Assembly: GCF_035590735.1 (NCBI RefSeq) | Contig: NZ_CP141595.1 | Span: 4,065,001-4,129,000, forward strand | Length of the DNA stretch: 64,000 nt | Reading direction: 5' to 3' | From: Rossellomorea aquimaris | GTDB taxonomy: Bacteria; Bacillota; Bacilli; Bacillales; Bacillaceae_B | Part shown: positions 35,858 through 43,593 of the stretch, one piece after another | Position numbering within the stretch: the stretch's first letter is position 1 | How the letters are laid out: each line of letters starts with the position of its first letter | The notes under the pieces: generated by a model | Databases searched by the model: none | What the model was told of the DNA's origin: nothing | Seen by the model: the letters and a program-made list of their open reading frames with translations, nothing else | Made by a program: the position numbers and the translations under genes

Positions 35858-37108
35858 CTACTCTTCCAGTTCTTTATTCGCTTTATCCGCAAGTTCTTTT
35901 ACTACCTTCTCCACGCTTTCTTCACCGGCCCAGGCCTTCTTGAGGATATCCGTTTCATGCTGCCAGATCGCCCCTGTGTTCTTCACACTTGGAAGCGGAT
36001 TCGAATACTCAGCTCCGTCGATATACGCTTGAAGGTTCAACTCCGGAACAGAATTCAACCAGGCATCCTGAGTACCGTTAAAGGCAGGTATGACTGTACC
36101 TGTTTCGGCAAACACTTCGGCTGCCTCTTTCGAACCAAGGAACTTCACAAACTCCCACGCAGCTTCTTTATGCTTGGTATTGGCTGCGATGACATTGGAC
36201 AATCCATGAATCGAAACAGCCCTCTGCTTTCCTTTTGGCAGAACCGCTACGTCCAAATCAGGATTCTTCTTATATTCCGGTACCATCCAGGGACCATCGA
36301 ACATCATGGCGATCTTTCCGGATGAGAACAGATCCGATGCTGCCGTTTCATTCATCTGTGCTTGAGTCGGAGACATTCCCTCTTCGATGAAACTAATATT
36401 GTATTTCAAAGCCTCGATTGCTACAGGCTGATCAAACCCTACCGATTTTCCATCCTCTGAAATTACGTGTCCTCCGTTCTGCCAAATCAAATCGTAGTAA
36501 CCACCTTGATTCCCCATCACTGCAGCAAAGCCCCATACTCCTTTATCCTTGTTCGTCAGTTTCTTCGCCGATTCCTTTAACATATCCCAATCCCATGTAT
36601 CATCAGGATAAGGGACACCGGCCTCGTCGAAAATTTTCTTGTTATACCACAGTCCCGTCGTATCATAATCCTTAGGTATTCCATATACCTCATCATTTAC
36701 CGTATACAGATCAATAAGCGACTCGGGATAATTATCCAGGCTGTAATCATCTTTCTCGGCAAGGTCGCTCAGTGGCAGAAGCACCTTCCCTTCCGCATAT
36801 TGAACAATATGAGGACCATTCATCCATAAAACATCAGGCAATGCTCCTCCTGTTGCGGCAGTTTCGAGCTTCTGAAAATACTGCCCGTATGGGATCAGCT
36901 CCGTCTTCACCTTAATGTCCGGATGTTCTTCATTAAACTGTTTAATGATCTCTTCAATCGCAGGTACTTGCTTCTTATCCCAGAACCCATAACTGATCTC
37001 GACCTCTCCGTCCTTCGATTCCCCTGAAGAGCTGTCACTGCACCCTGCCAATAATCCAAACACCCCAAGTACGAACGATAGTAAAACGATAAGACCCTTT
37101 CTCACCAT
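35858..37108 (-). CDS. Sugar-binding lipoprotein of CUT1 importer
   Basis: 416 residues, extracellular solute-binding family 1. The signal peptide ends in lipobox LLAGC. Conserved features include ISYGFWD, FNEEHPDIKVK and GKIAMMFDGPW. It is the first gene of the importer unit and captures the sugar outside the membrane. From the linked genes the ligand is likely a GalNAc-containing mono- or oligosaccharide (inference). Two operator-motif copies lie upstream of its start (37163 and 37292). Confidence 0.9.
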   Translation of the reverse strand: MVRKGLIVLLSFVLGVFGLLAGCSDSSSGESKDGEVEISYGFWDKKQVPAIEEIIKQFNEEHPDIKVKTELIPYGQYFQKLETAATGGALPDVLWMNGPHIVQYAEGKVLLPLSDLAEKDDYSLDNYPESLIDLYTVNDEVYGIPKDYDTTGLWYNKKIFDEAGVPYPDDTWDWDMLKESAKKLTNKDKGVWGFAAVMGNQGGYYDLIWQNGGHVISEDGKSVGFDQPVAIEALKYNISFIEEGMSPTQAQMNETAASDLFSSGKIAMMFDGPWMVPEYKKNPDLDVAVLPKGKQRAVSIHGLSNVIAANTKHKEAAWEFVKFLGSKEAAEVFAETGTVIPAFNGTQDAWLNSVPELNLQAYIDGAEYSNPLPSVKNTGAIWQHETDILKKAWAGEESVEKVVKELADKANKELEE

Positions 37109-37162
37109 GTTTCCCCCTCTTTCTTCAAGTGATATTCATATACAGCTAGCTGTCCTTATAAT

Positions 37163-37185
37163 TGTCATGATGTTATTACCAGTTA
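37163..37185. promoter_or_regulatory. Shared operator motif, copy 2
   Basis: TGTCATGATGTTATTACCAGTTA, 55-77 bp upstream of the binding-protein gene. It keeps the ATTACCAGTTA end and the inverted ATGA/TxATTA core of copy 3. Confidence 0.65.
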
Positions 37186-37261
37186 GAGTATAAGGTTTTG
37201 TTCAAGCAGGCAACTCACTTCCTATAGACTTTTAAGAAGAATCCATTCGGAAGGAATAACC

Positions 37262-37313
37262 ACTGGTAAAAAGCTGAGGAGTTCTAATTTAGTAATGATG
37301 TCATTACCAGTTA
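37262..37313. promoter_or_regulatory. Shared operator motif, copy 3, with an inverted half-site
   Basis: The full motif at 37292-37313 contains GTAATGA-TG-TCATTAC, a 7-bp inverted repeat, followed by CAGTTA. An ACTGGTAA half-site in the opposite orientation lies at 37262-37269. Two sites ~130 bp apart suggest DNA looping by the GntR regulator, or a separate activator site. Confidence 0.6.
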
Positions 37314-37512
37314 TTCAGATTATATCACCTTCACCCCTGAAGATGAATGTTTTTTTAAAATTTTCAAAAAATATTATCGACAGGATTCTACATTGGCCTC
37401 AAACGAGAGTGGGGACCATTGAATCCTGTTATCGAATTCTTTTTAAAAAGGTTCCAATTTTTCAAATATCTGTTTAACGGTCTAAAAAGGAGAATCAAGC
37501 CACTTTAAGAAC

Positions 37513-37533
37513 TTAATCAAACGTTTGTTTATT
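37513..37533. promoter_or_regulatory. LacI-type palindrome TCAAACGTTTG
   Basis: The sequence around 37513-37533 reads TTAATCAAACGTTTGTTTATT. The same string, inverted, occurs at 47838-47856 (TAAACAAACGTTTGATTAA). The CAAACGTTTG core with central CG is LacI-family style but matches the cre consensus poorly. Confidence 0.45.
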
Positions 37534-37638
37534 GGGACACAGGGACAGGTCCCTCGTCCCAGAACCCAAATAAAAACGAGGGGATCACCCCCCTCGTCTC
37601 TATCATTCCCGGGACTCAGTGCCTGTCCCCACGTCCTA
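37531..37638. repeat. REP-like palindromic element, copy 1
   Basis: GGGACACAGGGACAGGTCCCTCGTCCC on the left and GGGACTCAGTGCCTGTCCCC on the right form nested inverted repeats (GGGACAGG / CCTGTCCC) around an inner hairpin ACGAGGGG / CCCCTCGT (37576-37597). The inner hairpin is followed by TTTTATTT on the minus strand and can terminate the protease gene. Confidence 0.65.
37576..37597 (-). terminator. Terminator of the Vpr-like protease gene
   Basis: An 8-bp GC-rich stem ACGAGGGG / CCCCTCGT and a TTTTTATTT tail on the minus strand, 46 bp past the protease stop. It lies inside the REP-like element. Confidence 0.8.
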
Positions 37639-37642
37639 AAAT

Positions 37643-40600
37643 CTAACGCTTAACCGTGAATTTCCTCGCCTCAGTTGACAGCGTCAATCCACTCTCATCC
37701 TTCACTGTAACCTTCACGTAGTAGTCCCCATCAGGATAATCACTGTCAGGAGCCCATGGCAGGTTATAGATGGAGTGTTCGTCGTAGATGTCTGCTTCTT
37801 CAAGTGTATTCCCTTGTGCATCTGTGATTTCCAAATGCCAATCGAGGCGTTTGTATCCGAAGAGCGTCAGGCGCAGCGGTTTAGTTTCACTTACGCTTGA
37901 AGCGTTGTTGATGCCTAAATAGTTAATAAGCGGTTCGGCGTTTAAATACGTTTCATCCCCTTGGTAGGCGATTCCGACATTCCGTGCATTGTCAATGGCA
38001 GAGATGGTAACGAGTTCGGGTTTCACTTTTGAGATGTACTCTGACGCCCCATCTTGAACCCGTTGGGACTTTCCGTTCACCCAAAGCAAGCTGCCAAGAG
38101 GACCGGTGCCTGTGTCTTTTATATCCCAGCTGATATGGTAGTTTCCATCCGGCATTTCTTCTACCTTGATGTCTTCCACTTTAGGAGCTTCGGAATCTAC
38201 TTTTATCGGAATCTTGGTTTCTTGAGGTTCAGCACCTTCATAGTTTAGCGTGCTTGTATAGACGTAATAGTACTGTCCATCCGGTATTTTTTCCCCTTCG
38301 TCATCCGTAGAATTCCAGAAGAACCCTTCCATTTTATAAGAGTAATCCCTGTAGCTCATGATGTTCTTTCTGAATTTAAACGGACTACCATCCTCTGTGA
38401 ATTCACTGAAGTTGCCTATATCTTTAATGGTGTTCCCTTTTTCATCCTGAATGCTCAGGGACAGCTCCTTCAGGTTGCGTAGCGAGGTGAAGGAAGGATA
38501 AGCCCCTTCACTGGTGGATCGTGGTGACACGCCTATCTTTTCTTTATTGAATGTTCCAGTTGCCGGATCATATCCAAGCGGAAACGAATCAATTTCATTG
38601 AATAGGACCGTATACCCCAAGAATGCATCCCCTGTTACCGGGCTTTCATCCACATTCGAAATGGAGTCCCAGTCTCCGTAGTATCCCATCATCGGAACAG
38701 AGAGTGTCGTCAGTTCTTTTACCGAGCTTCCTTTTGGTACAAAACGGACAAACCCTTCAATGAAGCGCCCTTCGCTCAGTTCTTCAGGCAATTCAACTGA
38801 AACCTTTACTTCCTCATCACGGTGCGGTTTATATCGATACGGTTCCGATGGATCGTACGTCTTGCCATTGATCTTGATGTCGGCTCCTGTAACCGGGACA
38901 GTGTGAAGAGTTAAGTACTCTCTTTCCACTCCATCATGTGTTTGTTTAGTTGTTTCGTCTGTAAGCAGATCGATCACAATCTCATATTGGTGCCAAGGCT
39001 TCACAAGGTTTTTCTTTAAAGGCTCCACATTCAACGTGAAATCAAATTTACGGTCTACTTCTTTCAGTGCAACAGAAGCGGCCTGCTCTAATGGAACATC
39101 AGCACGTTCAAGGAGATATGGCGTCTCCATTGCACGGTCGATCTTCATGATGCCGGAACCCTGTCTTCTTGGTGAATAAACCGAGTGATCATTGGTTGGA
39201 TTTGTCAGTGTTTCCGAAGTATTCATCAATGCGTTTTTCGCTTTTAACACCGTTTCCTTATCTTTAGGAAGACCCAGTTCCTGATAATAGTGCTGTAAAA
39301 GAAGTGCGGCTCCGCCTGCAACCTGCGGGCTCGCCATGGACGTTCCGCTCATGGTTTCATACTCGTTATTGATCACCGTCGAGAAAATCTTCCCGCCTGG
39401 TGCCGTGATTTCCGGCTTAAAGCTTAAGTCCGTCGGGGAACCGAAAGATGAGAAGGTCGACATCGGCTCGGTTGCCGTATTTTGAACCTTTAACACTTCG
39501 TCCGTCAGTTGAACAGTCACTTCTTCACCTGATTGCAATCGCTCTGCGAGTTCATTTCCGTTCACTTTATCCGTTGTGACCGCCGGAATGAAGTACGGGC
39601 TGAAGAAAAGGTTGGCATACGACGTCACTTCAGGTGGCGGGACCACCATCACCGCCGCGGCACCCTTTCCTCCAGTAGCTTTCTGTATATGAGTGTATGT
39701 GGAATAATGTCGTGGTGGCTGTGCTACCGCGATCTTCCCTTTCAAGTCAAGGTCCTTGACCGCTGCCGAATCCCCCTCACCAACATAAACCAGTTCGTAT
39801 TCCATAGATGGATCCAGCGTCCCGATCAATTTCTTGATCCCCGGCTGAATTTGATAGCCGAATAGAGTTCCATCTGACAAACTCAGCCCATCCACCGTCA
39901 TCATGTCGTTTTCTGAAGAAGCGACTTGTAGGGCATATGGTGTCACACCAGGGTCTCCCACCAGCCCGATGTCAGGATTTTTCGCTAAAGGCAATTGAGA
40001 CCTGGCCAGCAAATTGTTCTTTGTGCTGTAAGCTGCATTCCCTGCCGCCGCAACGACCAGGACTCCTTGTTCTGTTGCATATTGAATCGAGCGCTGGACG
40101 GGATCGCTCGGATCTACGTTACCTGCATCGGAACCAAGGCTAAGGTTGATGACATCTGCGCCCATTTCAACGGCATGGTAGATTCCAGCTGCGATATCGT
40201 CGTCATAAGCGCCGCCACCCTTATCGGAGAATACCTTTTCAGCTAAAAGCTGTACATCTGGAGCGACCCCCTCTGCTTTTTTCTTCGTTTCTTCATAAGC
40301 TCCGACTATTCCCGCTACGTGGGTTCCGTGAGAATTTGAGGTTGGAATGACGTTGGTGTCGTTGTCCGCCCAGTCGTAGCCTGTAGGGACTTTATCTGTA
40401 TACCAGGTTTCGTTTACTTCTGTTTGTTGAAACTCATCTTGAAGGTTTTGTTCCGTTAACTTCGCCGCTTTCTTTCCTTTCTCCGAAAGCTGCATCGCTT
40501 CGTGATGGTGGTCCACGCCTGAATCAACGACCGCTACAACCATACCTTCACCGCGTGTGTTATACTTCGTCCATGTATTCATGGCCTCAACGAGCTCTTT

Positions 40601-41062
40601 GCTGTCTACAACGGTATGCTCGTATTGTTTGGAAATGCGAACATCCTTTACGCCATCCAGCTTAGCGATTTTTTGAACCTCACCTAGTGTTGTGTCCACG
40701 CTGAAGCCACTGAAACCTTTTGAAAATGTGTGTCTCACTTTAGATTTTGAGTCCTTTTTGCCCGAAATGACATTCTTCACTTTTTCAACTTGAGCATGCT
40801 GCGACGACTTCGCATATTTGTTTACCTCAACCTCAACGACAATTCTTACATTCTCGTTCGGATCGAAGGAAGACTGATCCACACCGTACAATGGATCATT
40901 GTTCTGCTCGAGTAGTTCCGCAAACGGGTTAGATTTCTCTGTCAGTACAGAATGAGGAATCTTTTTTTGTTTTGAAAACTGAAACTCCGCACTTGCTGAT
41001 GCTCCGAATGTCCCTGCGGCCATCACACATGCCAATAAAGATGGTACTATTCTTTTCTTCAT
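37643..41062 (-). CDS. Secreted subtilisin-family serine protease (Vpr/C5a-peptidase-like)
   Basis: 1139 residues. Signal peptide to about ASASA (25), an inhibitor-I9 propeptide (about 65-150), and an S8 catalytic domain with Asp180 (VVDSGVD), His245 (NSHGTHVAG) and Ser575 (GTSMASP). A PA domain is inserted (about 370-530), as in Vpr. The C-terminal half has Fn3-like beta domains and a final Ig-like repeat (about 880-1130). No sortase or SLH anchor is seen, so it is released. It degrades extracellular proteins or peptides. ATG 41062 fits the GGGGAAG ribosome site; the frame from 41155 adds non-signal sequence. It is a lone gene. Confidence 0.92.
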   Translation of the reverse strand: MKKRIVPSLLACVMAAGTFGASASAEFQFSKQKKIPHSVLTEKSNPFAELLEQNNDPLYGVDQSSFDPNENVRIVVEVEVNKYAKSSQHAQVEKVKNVISGKKDSKSKVRHTFSKGFSGFSVDTTLGEVQKIAKLDGVKDVRISKQYEHTVVDSKELVEAMNTWTKYNTRGEGMVVAVVDSGVDHHHEAMQLSEKGKKAAKLTEQNLQDEFQQTEVNETWYTDKVPTGYDWADNDTNVIPTSNSHGTHVAGIVGAYEETKKKAEGVAPDVQLLAEKVFSDKGGGAYDDDIAAGIYHAVEMGADVINLSLGSDAGNVDPSDPVQRSIQYATEQGVLVVAAAGNAAYSTKNNLLARSQLPLAKNPDIGLVGDPGVTPYALQVASSENDMMTVDGLSLSDGTLFGYQIQPGIKKLIGTLDPSMEYELVYVGEGDSAAVKDLDLKGKIAVAQPPRHYSTYTHIQKATGGKGAAAVMVVPPPEVTSYANLFFSPYFIPAVTTDKVNGNELAERLQSGEEVTVQLTDEVLKVQNTATEPMSTFSSFGSPTDLSFKPEITAPGGKIFSTVINNEYETMSGTSMASPQVAGGAALLLQHYYQELGLPKDKETVLKAKNALMNTSETLTNPTNDHSVYSPRRQGSGIMKIDRAMETPYLLERADVPLEQAASVALKEVDRKFDFTLNVEPLKKNLVKPWHQYEIVIDLLTDETTKQTHDGVEREYLTLHTVPVTGADIKINGKTYDPSEPYRYKPHRDEEVKVSVELPEELSEGRFIEGFVRFVPKGSSVKELTTLSVPMMGYYGDWDSISNVDESPVTGDAFLGYTVLFNEIDSFPLGYDPATGTFNKEKIGVSPRSTSEGAYPSFTSLRNLKELSLSIQDEKGNTIKDIGNFSEFTEDGSPFKFRKNIMSYRDYSYKMEGFFWNSTDDEGEKIPDGQYYYVYTSTLNYEGAEPQETKIPIKVDSEAPKVEDIKVEEMPDGNYHISWDIKDTGTGPLGSLLWVNGKSQRVQDGASEYISKVKPELVTISAIDNARNVGIAYQGDETYLNAEPLINYLGINNASSVSETKPLRLTLFGYKRLDWHLEITDAQGNTLEEADIYDEHSIYNLPWAPDSDYPDGDYYVKVTVKDESGLTLSTEARKFTVKR

Positions 41063-41327
41063 GCCTCTACTTCCCCTCTTACTATCTTGTATTCTAACTA
41101 TTCTTACTTTTAATAGTAGATAGTGAAACCGCTTTCGTAAATGGGGGTTTTCCAAGCACCTTTATCGAGGCAAAACAGAGGCCTTTTCTATCAATATAGT
41201 CAAAAAAGACGTTAAATTTATAGTGATATAGTCATTGATTAAACAGATTAATATTCCTTTTTTAAAAATATGTACCTTTAAATAACCCCAAGTTCCCGGT
41301 GGGATCCAGGGAATCAGGGGGGAAAGG

Positions 41328-41394
41328 GGGACGGTTCTTCTGCTTCTAAAAACACTATTAAATCAGCATTAAAAAGAAGCAAAAGAACCGTCCC
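41328..41394. repeat. REP-like palindromic element, copy 2
   Basis: Arms GGGACGGTTCTTCTGCTTCT (41328-41347) and AGAAGCAAAAGAACCGTCCC (41375-41394) pair over 20 bp with one mismatch. Flanking GGGGGAAAGG and CCTTGCTTCCTGC extend it. It is related to copies at 42075 and 43274. Confidence 0.75.
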
Positions 41395-41461
41395 CTTGCT
41401 TCCTGCATGGGCCAAAAGTATGTTAACCTTAAATAAAGAATATTTCCTAAGGAGGCATTTG

Positions 41462-41978
41462 ATGATTGAAGAAGAAAACCGACAAGTAACGTTTGGTGGA
41501 GTTCTGAGTGATAAGCTTTTTTTTACGATATGCTAAGTATCATTACAGAAATAAGCTCCCTTTCATCTTCCTGGCCATCGTATTACTGTATGTAGCTTTG
41601 TATATTTTCTCAGGAGATGATATAACCGTTTGGTTTATTATCCCCATCTTCTTTTCTTTCTTATTAACGCTCTTTGCTAGAAAAATCATTTTAAAGAAGG
41701 TCCTGAAAGAATTTAAAAAGGAGCCTCATTATTCCAAACATCTGACCTATCATCTGATGCCGGATGGAATCACTGCCTCTTACGGAAGGTCGACTACTTA
41801 TTATGAATGGACGGATATTAGAAAGGTTTACGAAAAAAAGGAGTTATTCCTCATTTATATCACGTCATATAAGGCAATGGTGATACCAAAAGAATACTTC
41901 CACAATGACGAGGATATCGCTTTACTTAAAGATACGGTAAGAAATCATATACCTAAAGCCAATTTGAAGATCCTATAA
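41462..41978 (+). pseudogene. YcxB-family membrane protein gene with a homopolymer frameshift
   Basis: A strong AAGGAGG (41450-41456) precedes ATG 41462, whose frame encodes MIEEENRQVTFGGVLSDKLF, the usual YcxB N terminus, then stops after 24 codons. The rest of the protein (FLRYAKYHYRNKL, two membrane helices, a PH-like tail with DGITASYG and EWTDIRKVYE) is in another frame that opens at GTG 41508. The frames meet at a run of eight T (41517-41524); seven T would join them perfectly. So this is a one-base insertion, a slippage-prone phase-variable site, or an assembly error. The downstream part is otherwise intact. Confidence 0.75.
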
Positions 41979-41985
41979 TTTGTTA

Positions 41986-42014
41986 AGCCCTCCTGTTGGA
42001 AGGCTTTTTTCTCT
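41986..42014 (+). terminator. Terminator of the YcxB gene
   Basis: AAGCC-C-TCC / GGA-A-GGCTT stem with a TGTT loop, followed by TTTTTC. Confidence 0.75.
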
Positions 42015-42074
42015 TAAAACTCTGACCTAAACGTGTTCAAACCATTGAGGTTCCTGGAAGCAGGGGGGAAACAG

Positions 42075-42125
42075 GGGGACGATTCTTCTGCTTCTAAAAT
42101 CTAAAAGAAGCAAGAGAACCACCCC
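42075..42125. repeat. REP-like palindromic element, copy 3
   Basis: GGGGGACGATTCTTCTGCTTCT (first 20 bases at 42075-42094) and AGAAGCAAGAGAACCACCCC (42106-42125) pair imperfectly. It is a degenerate relative of copy 2 with a shorter loop. Confidence 0.7.
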
Positions 42126-42308
42126 TTGCTCCCCAGTGATTGATTCAATCTTCCATAGCCAATCTTCTTCCCTCTCCTCTCAACGTCCACTCCAGACAGG
42201 CTTTACTCTACCAGATATTTCACAAAATGTAGAAACTTATTATATATTGTAATATACTGTAAGGAGCAGTCTGATAGATATCATTATTCTTCCAAAGGAG
42301 CCTCTATA

Positions 42309-43274
42309 ATGATCACATTATCCCTGATTATTGTTCTGTTAACCTCTTTCACTACTTATATAGGGGTAAAATACATTATTCCTTTCGCCATCAAGATCAA
42401 TTTTGTAGATAACCCCAACAATCGAAAAGTACATAAAAAACCTATGCCTATGCTGGCAGGCGCGGTGTTTTCGGTTATCACTCTTGTTGGCATACTATTA
42501 TTAAGCTGTTTGAATTATGTAAGTATGAGTATGAGTATTTCATTAATCATGGCGGTTGTCATGCTATGCACAATTGGATTCATAGACGACTATTATAAAA
42601 CCAAATCAAAAGAATTTTCTCCCTTCCCCAGGTTGCTTGTTCAATTCATCGCGGCTTTTTTGGTCGTTCAATTCGGGGATTATGTAACGCAGCTCGACCT
42701 CCCTCTATTCGGCTATATAGAGCTTTCACCTTTCCTTGGAAAACTGTTCACCATGGTGTGGATCATCTTCATCATTAATATCATCAATTTCATGGACGGT
42801 CTGGACGGATTGGCAGGTGGAATGGCTGGTATCTTCTCATTTACCTTCCTGATCACGTCCATATTAATGAACCAACCGGTTTCAGCCTTGCTCTCTGCAC
42901 TCATATTAGGGCTAGCGATTGGCTACTTACCTCATAACTTTTTTCCCGCCAAAATTATTATGGGGGATACGGGGTCAACACTATTTGGCTTTATGATAGG
43001 TGCCATCTCCGTCGTCGGGGCCATGAAGACCATTACCGTCATTACCATCAACATCCCACTATTAATATTGGCCATTCCAATCTTTGATACTCTTTTTGTC
43101 TTCTTAAAAAGAATCAGGCAGGGCCGATCCATCTTTCATGCGGATAAACTGCACCTGCACCATAGGCTTCTCAGCTACGGGCTTTCCCAAGTCCAAGTCG
43201 TGATGCTCATCTATTTTTTATGTATCAGTACAAGTGCTACGGCTATTTTTATTTTGTTGGCTATTCATTTTTAG
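42309..43274 (+). CDS. tagO: Undecaprenyl-phosphate GlcNAc-1-phosphate transferase (TagO/WecA type)
   Basis: 321 residues, ten to eleven membrane helices. Conserved cytoplasmic motifs are DDYYK, NIINFMDGLDGLAGG, MGDTGSTLFGF (Mg-binding Asp) and the C-terminal HLHHRL. The enzyme transfers GlcNAc-1-phosphate to undecaprenyl phosphate, the first step of teichoic-acid or other wall-polymer synthesis. AAAGGAG lies 6-7 nt before ATG. It stands alone here, away from tag/tua genes, so it may be a second copy for a different wall glycan. Confidence 0.9.
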   Translation: MITLSLIIVLLTSFTTYIGVKYIIPFAIKINFVDNPNNRKVHKKPMPMLAGAVFSVITLVGILLLSCLNYVSMSMSISLIMAVVMLCTIGFIDDYYKTKSKEFSPFPRLLVQFIAAFLVVQFGDYVTQLDLPLFGYIELSPFLGKLFTMVWIIFIINIINFMDGLDGLAGGMAGIFSFTFLITSILMNQPVSALLSALILGLAIGYLPHNFFPAKIIMGDTGSTLFGFMIGAISVVGAMKTITVITINIPLLILAIPIFDTLFVFLKRIRQGRSIFHADKLHLHHRLLSYGLSQVQVVMLIYFLCISTSATAIFILLAIHF

Positions 43275-43304
43275 GGAAGCAGGGGGACGGTTCTCCTGCT
43301 TCCC
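43274..43304 (+). repeat. REP-like palindrome, copy 4, doubling as tagO terminator
   Basis: GGGAAGCAGG / CCTGCTTCCC is a perfect 10-bp stem with the loop GGGACGGTTCT shared with copies 2 and 3. It starts at the last base of the tagO stop codon and is followed by TTTT. It lies 16 bp from the transposase remnant. Confidence 0.8.
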
Positions 43305-43320
43305 TTTTGCGCCCCTATCT

Positions 43321-43557
43321 CTATACCTTAAACACCAGACTTGGAGAAACCCCAAGAATTCTGGCAGCCTGTCTTTGGGAAAGCCCGTGTATCCCTTTAA
43401 CGTTTCTGATTATTGTATTTCTTTTTTCCCTGGGCAAGCTTTTCACTTGTGGTATTTCATAGGAACCGAGGCACTTTATGATTTCCACTCTTGCCTCATC
43501 ATCGGTTAATCTTCTGACGCAATAGGTAAACAAGAATAAGGCTTCGGGAAAAATCAT
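43321..43557 (-). pseudogene. C-terminal remnant of a REP-associated (RAYT-like) transposase
   Basis: 78 codons resembling the C-terminal end of IS200/RAYT-type transposases: LTDDEARVEIIKCLG followed by an HTH-like end with NVKGIHGLSQRQAARILGVS. The HUH/Tyr catalytic N-terminal domain is missing; the frame ends just right of 43557, next to the YngK-like gene. Its position beside the palindrome at 43274, and two relatives within 2 kb, fits the RAYT-REP arrangement. Confidence 0.65.
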
Positions 43558-43593
43558 CTCCCAAAACCTTATCTATATTAAACATTTATCCGT

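Noticed and set aside
37531..37638. Insertion sequence or attachment site
   Set aside because: Only nested palindromes, no transposase frame and no target duplication; it resembles REP-like elements, one part acting as terminator.
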